A stretch of DNA of 7,880 bases from Candidatus Lindowiibacteriota bacterium (GTDB lineage: Bacteria; Lindowbacteria; 2-12-FULL-62-27), in assembly GCA_023249255.1 (NCBI GenBank), contig JAHFCY010000164.1, forward strand, positions 1 through 7,880. The letters run 5' to 3'. The notes beneath the pieces were generated by a model, which saw only the letters and a program-made list of their open reading frames with translations, was not told where the DNA came from and did not search any database. The translations under genes were made by a program, and so were the position numbers. Positions 1-5,360 of this stretch are shown piece by piece. The stretch's first letter is position 1. Every line of letters begins with the position of its first letter.

Positions 1-497
1 CATGTCATCGTCTCGGTCGCGTTTTTCATGCAATAAAATTTTTTCCGAATGCGTGGATTCACGTACCACGGGTGATGAAATGACGTGTGGTTGAACACGC
101 CGTCGAGGACGATTTTGATCCCGGCGGTGTGAAGCGCGGCGACCATCCGTTCGTAGTCGGCGCGGGTCCCGAGATGAGGGTCGACCGTGAAGTAATCGTC
201 GGCGTCGTATTTATGCGAGCTTGGAGACGTGAAAATCGGATTGAGGTAGACGACCGTCACGCCGAGACGTTTGAAATAGGGAATTTTTTCGGTGACGCCG
301 GCCAGATCGCCTCCGTAAAAATAATACTGGTGGAGGAGAGGCGAGGTCAGCCGCCGGACATCGGTCGATTTTCGGACGGGATGCCCGTGCCATTTATATT
401 CGCCGGTTCGGACGTCGTTGGATGGATCGGCGTTACACCACCGGTCCGGAAAAATATGATAGACGACTTCATTCGGCCACTTGATGGTCGGCATCAT
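1..497 (-). CDS. GH13 alpha-amylase-family enzyme (N-terminal part, runs off the window)
   Basis: This is the first 165 residues of a glycoside hydrolase family 13 enzyme that probably cleaves or rearranges alpha-1,4-glucans such as maltodextrin. The translation contains VVYHIFPDRW (residues 11-20), FYGGDLAGV (60-68), YLNPIF.SPSSHKYDADDY (84-102) and DGVFNH (132-137). The last is GH13 conserved region I at the end of barrel strand 3. The catalytic residues lie beyond the window edge. The GGDL and LNPIF-SHKYD pattern resembles cyclomaltodextrinase/neopullulanase types, but the catalytic barrel begins almost at residue 1, so the N-terminal CBM34-like domain usual in those enzymes is absent. The ATG at 497 overlaps the TGA of the upstream transporter gene as ATGA, and I see no Shine-Dalgarno, so translational coupling is likely. 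The frame is open to base 1. The family is certain; the exact specificity is unknown. Confidence 0.9.
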   Translation of the reverse strand, partial: MMPTIKWPNEVVYHIFPDRWCNADPSNDVRTGEYKWHGHPVRKSTDVRRLTSPLLHQYYFYGGDLAGVTEKIPYFKRLGVTVVYLNPIFTSPSSHKYDADDYFTVDPHLGTRADYERMVAALHTAGIKIVLDGVFNHTSFHHPWYVNPRIRKKFYCMKNATETMT

Positions 498-1948
498 CTG
501 TGCGGAGAGAGCCAGCGGCTGATATCGCTTTGTTGAACGGCCATGCGTACGAGCGCCCGGGCGTTGGGGACGGGCGAGACGGTGCGCAATTCCTGAATGC
601 GGGAACGGAAATAGAGGACGAGCGCGACTCGAAACGCGGCCGAGATCAGATAGACCGTGACCACGCTGGAAGCGAACGTCACGCCAAGGGCGCCGAGGGC
701 CAGATGGGCCGGCACGTGGGTGGCGAGCCAGCCGCCGAAGAGTCCCCCGAAGAGAACGCCGGTCGCGTTGGTGACGTGATAATACGCGACATGGCGCGTG
801 ATTCGGTTGGGGCCGAGCGACTCAAAGACGTAATTGGCCGCCGCCAGATTAAATCCCGCGCCGACCGATGAAATTACGAATTGAAAAACCGCCAGAAAGA
901 CAACGTGGGTCGAACAGGTCAGCGCAATCGGAGCCAGGGCGAGGACCGACCCGCATGTCATCAGCGCCCATTTGTTGCCGAAGCGGTCGGCGGCGGTTCC
1001 CCAGAACACGAGCGTGAGGATTTGCGACAGCACCACCATGCCCGTGACGATCGTGAACTGAAGGTAGGTCAAGCCAAGATCCCGGAGGAGATAGACGACG
1101 AAAAACGGCCCGGACAGGGAAACGGCAAAATTCATCAGCGCCATGAATTGGGAGAAGCGGCCGAAATCAGTTCCGCGAAGCGAGCGCAGGTGTTCCAGAA
1201 ACCCGCCATCCTGCCGGGTAGGCGGAGCGTAGGGCGGCTCATATTGAAGAAAGAGATACCGGGCCGAAACGAGCCGGCCGATACAGGCGACGGCGAAGAT
1301 CGTCAGAAATCCGTACGGAACCCGTGCGGACCCTTCGGACTTGAACGTCTGCAATATCCATCCGGCCAGCACGATGGACAGCATGGTAAGGAACTGGCAG
1401 ATGCGGTTTCGTCGGGCGAAGTAGGTTCCGCGCGTGTCCGGCGGGACAAGATCTCCCATGAGGCTCATCCAAGCCGGCACGGTGAAATGTCCGCCCGTCG
1501 TGATCAGTATGACAATCGCAATCAGCGCCGGGATCGCCAGAGACCGCGGCATCAACACGGGAACGGCGAACAGCATCATCCACATGAGCGCCTGGATCGC
1601 CGCGGACCAGACGATGATCGGCCGGCGGATGCGGATCCGTTCAGTGAGATGGGCCGCCACGATCTGGGACACGGCGCCGATGAAGGGCGGCAGGGACGCG
1701 AGCCATCCCATCTGAATCGTGGTCGCCGACAGAAAGAGGGCAAAAGGTCCGACGTAATTATCGCCGAAGCCGATCATGACGGACCACGCCATCCCGTCCC
1801 GAAGAGAGTAGACCAGACTTCTGTCCCGCAGCGGCCGGTCATCCCGCTCCCGTCCATCCATGATCTTCGCGGGATTTCCTTCATCCGGCCGGTCATCCGG
1901 CAGTGCCGGGGTGTTGGTTTCATTCATGATTGCGCGTGGGTCTAACAT
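494..1948 (-). CDS. MFS transporter, likely sugar or maltodextrin carrier
   Basis: This 484-residue inner-membrane protein belongs to the major facilitator superfamily. About twelve hydrophobic segments can be counted by eye: six between residues 55 and 233, a hydrophilic central loop near 235-265 rich in Pro, Arg and Gly, then six more from 268 to 445. The loop motif GTAADRFGNK at 317-326 is a good MFS motif A (G-x-x-x-D-R-x-G-x-K), and GDLVPPDTRGTYFARRN at 165-181 resembles the charged cytoplasmic loop between helices 4 and 5 in sugar-type carriers. The first ~45 residues are polar and charged. A second in-frame ATG at 1927 (Met8) is an equally possible start; neither has a clear ribosome-binding site. 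The gene is first in an operon with the overlapping GH13 enzyme, so a glucan oligosaccharide is the best guess for the substrate. The substrate is inferred from context only. Confidence 0.88.
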   Translation of the reverse strand: MLDPRAIMNETNTPALPDDRPDEGNPAKIMDGRERDDRPLRDRSLVYSLRDGMAWSVMIGFGDNYVGPFALFLSATTIQMGWLASLPPFIGAVSQIVAAHLTERIRIRRPIIVWSAAIQALMWMMLFAVPVLMPRSLAIPALIAIVILITTGGHFTVPAWMSLMGDLVPPDTRGTYFARRNRICQFLTMLSIVLAGWILQTFKSEGSARVPYGFLTIFAVACIGRLVSARYLFLQYEPPYAPPTRQDGGFLEHLRSLRGTDFGRFSQFMALMNFAVSLSGPFFVVYLLRDLGLTYLQFTIVTGMVVLSQILTLVFWGTAADRFGNKWALMTCGSVLALAPIALTCSTHVVFLAVFQFVISSVGAGFNLAAANYVFESLGPNRITRHVAYYHVTNATGVLFGGLFGGWLATHVPAHLALGALGVTFASSVVTVYLISAAFRVALVLYFRSRIQELRTVSPVPNARALVRMAVQQSDISRWLSPHR

Positions 1949-2004
1949 TCAGCGGCCCGCCTGTCAATTCATCCCGGAGGGCGGGAGAAATACATTCATT
2001 CAAT

Positions 2005-2043
2005 TTCAAATGATGAATTTGAACGTTTGAAAAAAATTTCAAA
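2005..2043. promoter_or_regulatory. Paired inverted repeats, candidate operator of lrp1
   Basis: Two AT-rich dyads lie just upstream of the lrp1 -35 box. The first is TTCAAAT-N5-ATTTGAA (2005-2023) and the second is TTTGAAA-N4-TTTCAAA (2026-2043). Their centres are about 20.5 bp apart, close to two helical turns. Together they give four half-sites of the form TTTCAAA or its complement. Lrp/AsnC proteins bind AT-rich palindromes as dimers and higher oligomers, often at their own promoters, so autoregulation by Lrp1 is a reasonable inference. The site also lies upstream of the divergent MFS gene. No binding data can be read from the sequence. Confidence 0.5.
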
Positions 2044-2050
2044 AAAAGTG

Positions 2051-2079
2051 TTGACAAACGAAAACGGGCTTAGTACCGT
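2051..2079 (+). promoter_or_regulatory. Sigma-70-type promoter of lrp1, probably leaderless
   Basis: A perfect -35 box TTGACA (2051-2056) is followed by a 17-bp spacer and the -10-like hexamer TACCGT (2074-2079), which matches TANNNT. The GTG start of lrp1 lies 8 bp after the -10 box, so transcription should begin at or within about two bases of the start codon. No Shine-Dalgarno precedes the GTG. A-tracts upstream of the -35 box could act as an UP element. The same arrangement is repeated at lrp2, which raises confidence. Confidence 0.65.
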
Positions 2080-2087
2080 CCGCGCCC

Positions 2088-2600
2088 GTGAAATCAAACG
2101 GGCGAAAATCACCGGTTCGCCGGCCCATCGCCGGACGGCGGCGGGAGACGATCGAGCCGGTCGATTTGAAGATTGTCAACGCGCTGTTGGACGACGCGCG
2201 CCTGTCGTACCGGCAGATCGCGTCGAAACTCGGCGTGGCGACGGCGACCGTCGCCCAGCGCATTCGAAACATGGAGGGAATCGGCGTCCTGCGGGGCGCG
2301 AGGCCCCTCCTGGACTACGAGAAACTCGGCTACTACTTTCATGTGCTGACGCAGGTGAAGGTGAAACACGGAAAACTTTTTGCGGTGGAGCGGCGGATTT
2401 CCGCGATGCCGCATGTTTACGCCGTCTACGATCACACGGGCGGGACGGACGCGACGGTCCTGGCAAGATTTCGGGAGCGCTCGGAGCTGGACAGATACCT
2501 CAAGGCGGTCCAGGCGATCCCGCACGTGGAGCGGACGGAAACTCAGTTGGTTTTGAACGTCATCAAAGACAACATCTCGCGCCTGCCCGATCCGCTGTAG
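2088..2600 (+). CDS. Lrp/AsnC-family transcriptional regulator, copy 1
   Basis: This 170-residue DNA-binding regulator has a basic N-terminal tail (residues 1-20), a winged helix-turn-helix region around 25-70 (LSYRQIASKLGVATATVAQR is the HTH core) and a RAM ligand-binding/oligomerisation domain around 80-155. The block YDHTGGTDATVLARFR at 114-129 is identical in the second copy. The start is a GTG eight bases after the promoter, and no credible internal start is seen. The stop lies 39 bases before the preferred amtB start, so the two are probably co-transcribed and ammonium uptake is the likely target. The ligand is unknown; amino acids such as glutamine are typical for the family. The RAM sequence style resembles archaeal Lrp proteins, judged from memory only. 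The family is firm; the target is inferred from position. Confidence 0.92.
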   Translation: MKSNGRKSPVRRPIAGRRRETIEPVDLKIVNALLDDARLSYRQIASKLGVATATVAQRIRNMEGIGVLRGARPLLDYEKLGYYFHVLTQVKVKHGKLFAVERRISAMPHVYAVYDHTGGTDATVLARFRERSELDRYLKAVQAIPHVERTETQLVLNVIKDNISRLPDPL

Positions 2601-2603
2601 GGT

Positions 2604-2631
2604 CGGAGGCGTCTGATGAAAATGGAGGAGG
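2604..2631 (+). promoter_or_regulatory. Two alternative ribosome-binding sites for amtB
   Basis: GGAGG at 2605-2609 lies 6 bases before an ATG at 2616. AGGAGG at 2626-2631 lies 8 bases before an ATG at 2640. The second is preferred because it gives a normal signal peptide beginning MLQRFGW; the first adds eight residues, with two Glu against two basic residues (MKMEEGRS), ahead of it. Either start is possible. Confidence 0.55.
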
Positions 2632-2639
2632 GACGGAGC

Positions 2640-4175
2640 ATGTTGCAGAGATTCGGTTGGATTGTGGTACTCATGTGTGTCGTCGCCGGACTGGCTCTGC
2701 CCCCGTTGGCGTATGCGGACGACGCGGCGCCGGCGGTTCGGCAGGCGGACCCGGGCGGGGCCAGTACGGGCAATGCGTCGGATGTACCGGCGGCAAGCGC
2801 GGGGAATCCCACGCTGGCGGAAGTCGCCAGTCAGGTGGGGCACAACAAAGTCGCCATCAACATGATGTGGACCCTGATCACGGGATTTTTGGTCATGTTC
2901 ATGCAGGCGGGGTTTGCGATGGTGGAAGCGGGGTTTACCCGATCCAAGAACGTCGCACACACGATGGCGATGAACTTCATGGTTTATCCCTTGGGCATGC
3001 TGGGATTTTACGTCTGCGGATTCGCCCTGATGTTCGGCGGGATGGGCGCGATCGGCACGATGGGCGGGTATGCGGGTCTCGATCATGAAGTGTCGATTAC
3101 GCTTTTCGGAAAAACGTTCGGACTGTTCGGGGGGAAGGGATTTTTCCTGGCGGGTACTTCCTATGACGTCGCGGTGTTCGCGCTGTTTTTATTTCAGATG
3201 GTGTTCATGGACACGACCGCGACGATTCCGACAGGAGCCATGGCGGAGCGATGGAAATATTCCTCGTTCTTCGTTTACGGCCTTCTCGTCGGATCCATCA
3301 TTTATCCCATTTTCGGAAACTGGGTCTGGGGCGGCGGCTGGCTGGCAATGCTTGGCCAGAATTTCAGTCTTGGCCATGGTCACGTCGATTTTGCCGGCTC
3401 GTCGGTGGTACACATGACGGGCGGCGTTCTCGCGCTGGTTGGAGCGTGGATGCTCGGTCCGCGCAACGGCAAATACGGCGCAGACGGCAAGCCGGTTCCG
3501 ATTCCGGGACACAACATTCCGATGGCGATCATCGGGACGTTCATTCTGGCGTTCGGCTGGTTCGGATTCAATCCCGGCTCGACCCTTGCCGGAACGGATC
3601 TTCGAATCGCGGTCGTTGCGGTCAACACCATGCTCGCCTCAGCAACGGGCGCGGTCGGGGCGACGCTGTGGATGTGGTGGTTCAAGACGAAGAAACCCGA
3701 TCCGAGCATGATGTGCAACGGCATGTTAGCGGGCCTGGTTGCGATCACGGCGCCGTGCGCGTTCGTGAGTTCCGCCGGCGCGTGCATCGTCGGGCTTGTG
3801 GCGGGCGTGCTGGTGGTTGAAGCGGCGTTCTTTATCGAGGGCGTTATGAAGATTGACGATCCGGTCGGCGCGATCGCCGTCCATGGCGTGAATGGCGCAT
3901 GGGGATGTCTCTCGATCGGGCTGCTTGCGGATGGCACGTACGGAGACGGCTGGAACGGCGTTGCCGGCACGGTCCGCGGACTCTTCTATGGCGGCGGGGT
4001 TTCTCAACTGGCCGCAGAATGCGTCGGTGTCCTGGCCAATATCGTCGCCGTCGGGTTGATGGGGTTTGTCGTCTTCAAGTTGATCGACATTGTGATCGGC
4101 AACCGGTGCGATCAGACCGCCGAGGTTGTCGGTCTTGATATTCCCGAAATGGGGGTCAAAGGTTATGATGACTGA
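2640..4175 (+). CDS. amtB: Ammonium channel Amt/AmtB
   Basis: This is an inner-membrane ammonium channel of 511 residues from the preferred ATG at 2640. A signal peptide is visible (hydrophobic stretch 8-22, likely cleavage LAYA|DD after residue 26), followed by a Pro/Ala-rich linker to about 65 and then roughly eleven membrane segments. Diagnostic Amt features are QAGFAMVEAGFTRSKN (89-104), D250 and H258 in DFAGSSVVHMTGG, and H415 in AVHGVNGAWG; the two histidines form the conducting twin-His pair. The C-terminal tail GLDIPEMGVKGY (498-509) is the conserved cytosolic segment contacted by PII. The gene sits between lrp1 and the PII gene, the usual amtB-glnK pairing. An alternative start at 2616 would give 519 residues. 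The family assignment is very secure. The protein is longer than E. coli AmtB mainly because of the periplasmic N-terminal linker. Confidence 0.97.
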   Translation: MLQRFGWIVVLMCVVAGLALPPLAYADDAAPAVRQADPGGASTGNASDVPAASAGNPTLAEVASQVGHNKVAINMMWTLITGFLVMFMQAGFAMVEAGFTRSKNVAHTMAMNFMVYPLGMLGFYVCGFALMFGGMGAIGTMGGYAGLDHEVSITLFGKTFGLFGGKGFFLAGTSYDVAVFALFLFQMVFMDTTATIPTGAMAERWKYSSFFVYGLLVGSIIYPIFGNWVWGGGWLAMLGQNFSLGHGHVDFAGSSVVHMTGGVLALVGAWMLGPRNGKYGADGKPVPIPGHNIPMAIIGTFILAFGWFGFNPGSTLAGTDLRIAVVAVNTMLASATGAVGATLWMWWFKTKKPDPSMMCNGMLAGLVAITAPCAFVSSAGACIVGLVAGVLVVEAAFFIEGVMKIDDPVGAIAVHGVNGAWGCLSIGLLADGTYGDGWNGVAGTVRGLFYGGGVSQLAAECVGVLANIVAVGLMGFVVFKLIDIVIGNRCDQTAEVVGLDIPEMGVKGYDD

Positions 4176-4227
4176 CGCCACAGAAAATCTCGTCGGAGGC
4201 GGGACAGCACAGAACCGACTCGGCGCG

Positions 4228-4283
4228 GCCGAACGATCTGACGCGCCTTCCCTGGCGCGTTCGGCACTTGGACATCCATGTCC
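4228..4283 (+). other. Inverted repeats in the amtB-glnK gap
   Basis: The 132-bp gap between amtB and the PII gene contains two dyads. ACGCGCC-N6-GGCGCGT (4241-4260) is nested within a flanking arm pair GCCGA/TCGGC (4228-4232 and 4261-4265), giving an extended hairpin with an asymmetric bulge. A second dyad, GGACAT-CC-ATGTCC, follows at 4270-4283. No T-run follows either, so this is not an intrinsic terminator. It may mark mRNA processing that sets different amtB and glnK levels, or a protein-binding site. Only the symmetry is observed. Confidence 0.4.
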
Positions 4284-4307
4284 GGCGCCGGAGAGAGGAG
4301 AATTTCA

Positions 4308-4649
4308 ATGAAGTTGATCACAGCCATTATTCAGCCGGAGAAGCTGGATTCCGTGAAGAAGGCGCTGTTTCAGGCAGAGGTGTTCAAGATGACCGTATCC
4401 AAGGTTGAAGGATGCGGCCAGCAAAAAGGGTACCTCGAGAGTTACCGGGGGGCGATCGCCGAGGTGAATCTTCTGAAGAAGGTTCGTCTCGACATCGCGG
4501 TCAATGAAAATTTTGTCAAGCCGACAGTCGACGCGATCATCAAGGGAGCGCGGTCCGGAAACATCGGCGACGGGAAGATTTTCATCCAGGATCTTCCCGA
4601 ATGCATCCGGATCCGGACGGGCGAAACGGGCGGGGTCGCGATCGGGTAA
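4308..4649 (+). CDS. glnK: PII nitrogen-regulatory protein (GlnK/GlnB type)
   Basis: This 113-residue cytosolic PII signal protein senses ATP/ADP and 2-oxoglutarate and binds targets through its T-loop. It aligns without gaps to E. coli GlnB. Q39, K58, the GDGK loop (87-90) and R101/R103 that contact nucleotide and 2-oxoglutarate are all present, and the C-terminal signature IRIRTGE is intact. The T-loop reads [19 protein letters not shown]: Tyr46 is kept, but position 51, the uridylylated Tyr in enteric PII, is Ala. Control by GlnD uridylylation at that site is therefore not possible. The start at 4308 has AGGAG (4296-4300) seven bases upstream and gives the standard PII N-terminus [10 protein letters not shown]. 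Its position behind amtB suggests the GlnK role of gating the channel. The symbol glnK is chosen by context; glnB-type is possible. Confidence 0.95.
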   Translation: MKLITAIIQPEKLDSVKKALFQAEVFKMTVSKVEGCGQQKGYLESYRGAIAEVNLLKKVRLDIAVNENFVKPTVDAIIKGARSGNIGDGKIFIQDLPECIRIRTGETGGVAIG

Positions 4650-4664
4650 TTTTATCCCGCGCGG

Positions 4665-4716
4665 TGTTCGAGACCGGGTTCCAGCCCCGGAAGTGTTGAA
4701 CAAACGTTAATTTTTT
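4665..4716 (+). terminator. Weak hairpin plus T-run after glnK (possible terminator)
   Basis: A stem CCGGG/CCCGG (4674-4678 with 4686-4690, 7-nt loop) is enclosed by an outer pair TGTTC/GAACA (4665-4669 with 4698-4702). A run of six T follows at 4711-4716, eight bases beyond the outer stem. The distance and the interior loop make it a weak candidate. If active, it would separate amtB-glnK from lrp2-glnA, each with its own promoter. Confidence 0.3.
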
Positions 4717-4727
4717 CGAGTTTTTGA

Positions 4728-4756
4728 TTGACATGTGTAAAGGAGGCAAGTACCGT
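4728..4756 (+). promoter_or_regulatory. Sigma-70-type promoter of lrp2, probably leaderless
   Basis: TTGACA (4728-4733), a 17-bp spacer and TACCGT (4751-4756) are followed 8 bp later by the ATG of lrp2. The spacing and both boxes match the lrp1 promoter exactly, and the 12 bases AGTACCGTCCGC (4749-4760) are identical at both sites. An AGGAGG at 4741-4746 lies inside the spacer, 18 bases from the ATG. That is too far for a Shine-Dalgarno, and it would be absent from a transcript starting at the predicted site. Confidence 0.65.
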
Positions 4757-4764
4757 CCGCCGCA

Positions 4765-5274
4765 ATGTCCAGGCGGCGAACGGACGCAAAGGCGGACCGA
4801 TCCGGCGGGCGGAGAAAATCCGAAACGCCGGACCGGGATGATATTCGAATCCTGAACGAACTTCTGCAGGACGCACGGCTTTCCTACCGGCACATCGCGG
4901 CGAACCTGGGCCTTTCGACGGCCACGGTCGCGCAACGGTTCCGGTCACTGCAGAAACGGGGAGTGATTCTCGGGTCTGCGCCGATTCTGAACTACGAACG
5001 GATCGGTTACGCCTTCTGCGTGCTGACGCTGATCAAGGTCAAGCAGGGGAGGCTGTTTGAGGCGATGAAGAGAATTTCGGCGGAGCCGCACGTCTTCGGC
5101 GTGTACGACCACACGGGCGGCACGGACGCGACGGTTCTGGCGCGGTTTCGAGATCGCACATCGCTTGACCGGTTTCTCAAGGTTCTGCAGGCGATTCCGA
5201 CGATCGAGCGGACCGAGACGCATCTGGTATTGAATGTGTTCAAGGAAAACATCCGGCATCTTCCCGATTTTTGA
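4765..5274 (+). CDS. Lrp/AsnC-family transcriptional regulator, copy 2
   Basis: This 169-residue paralogue of the regulator at 2088-2600 aligns with it without a single gap. By hand count about 95 of 149 positions are identical from residue 20 on. It has the same layout: a basic tail (MSRRRTDAKADRSGGRRKS), the HTH core LSYRHIAANLGLSTATVAQR (39-58) and a RAM domain with YDHTGGTDATVLARFR at 114-129. The tails and the linker before the RAM domain differ most. The ATG at 4765 is the only plausible start. The gene lies 86 bases before glnA, and no separate glnA promoter is evident, so glnA is the likely co-transcribed and regulated partner. Mixed Lrp1/Lrp2 oligomers are conceivable given the conserved RAM core. 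The family is firm; ligand and targets are inferred. Confidence 0.92.
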   Translation: MSRRRTDAKADRSGGRRKSETPDRDDIRILNELLQDARLSYRHIAANLGLSTATVAQRFRSLQKRGVILGSAPILNYERIGYAFCVLTLIKVKQGRLFEAMKRISAEPHVFGVYDHTGGTDATVLARFRDRTSLDRFLKVLQAIPTIERTETHLVLNVFKENIRHLPDF

Positions 5275-5295
5275 TGTTCAGGGAACGCGCCGTGT

Positions 5296-5316
5296 GAAAT
5301 CGCAGGCTGCGATTTC
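5296..5316 (+). promoter_or_regulatory. Perfect stem-loop in the lrp2-glnA leader
   Basis: GAAATCGCA (5296-5304) and TGCGATTTC (5308-5316) form a perfect 9-bp inverted repeat around the 3-base loop GGC, and G-U pairs could extend it by two. No T-run follows, so termination is unlikely. It lies 44 bases upstream of the glnA ATG. It could be an RNA processing or stability element protecting glnA mRNA, or a dyad operator. Its function is unknown. Confidence 0.5.
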
Positions 5317-5343
5317 GTCAAGTGAGGGAAGGACCATTCATTG

Positions 5344-5353
5344 AGGAGGAAGG
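5344..5353 (+). promoter_or_regulatory. Ribosome-binding site that fixes the glnA start
   Basis: AGGAGG (5344-5349) running into GGAAGG (5348-5353) lies 7-11 bases before the ATG at 5361. An upstream in-frame GTG at 5322 has no comparable site and would add 13 residues foreign to the family, so 5361 is chosen. Confidence 0.75.
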
Positions 5354-5360
5354 CAAACGT

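Noticed and set aside
881-1945. Long plus-strand open frame (354 codons) across the MFS gene
   Set aside because: The translation is Arg/Gly/Asp-rich with no recognisable motif, and it lies antisense to a clear 12-helix transporter; it is a GC-driven shadow.
2109-3086. Long minus-strand open frame (325 codons) opposite lrp1 and amtB
   Set aside because: Low-complexity Arg/His-rich translation, antisense to two well-conserved genes.
4661-4700. tRNA-like stretch (GTTCGAGACC and GGGTTCCAGCCCC)
   Set aside because: It resembles a T-arm, but no acceptor, D or anticodon stem can be built around it on either strand; better explained as a hairpin.
4741-4746. AGGAGG as the ribosome-binding site of lrp2
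   Set aside because: It is 18 bases from the ATG, no nearer start codon exists, and it lies inside the promoter spacer upstream of the expected transcript start.
5322-5360. GTG at 5322 as the glnA start
   Set aside because: It has no ribosome-binding site and adds residues not seen in the family, whereas the ATG at 5361 has a strong site and the normal N-terminus.
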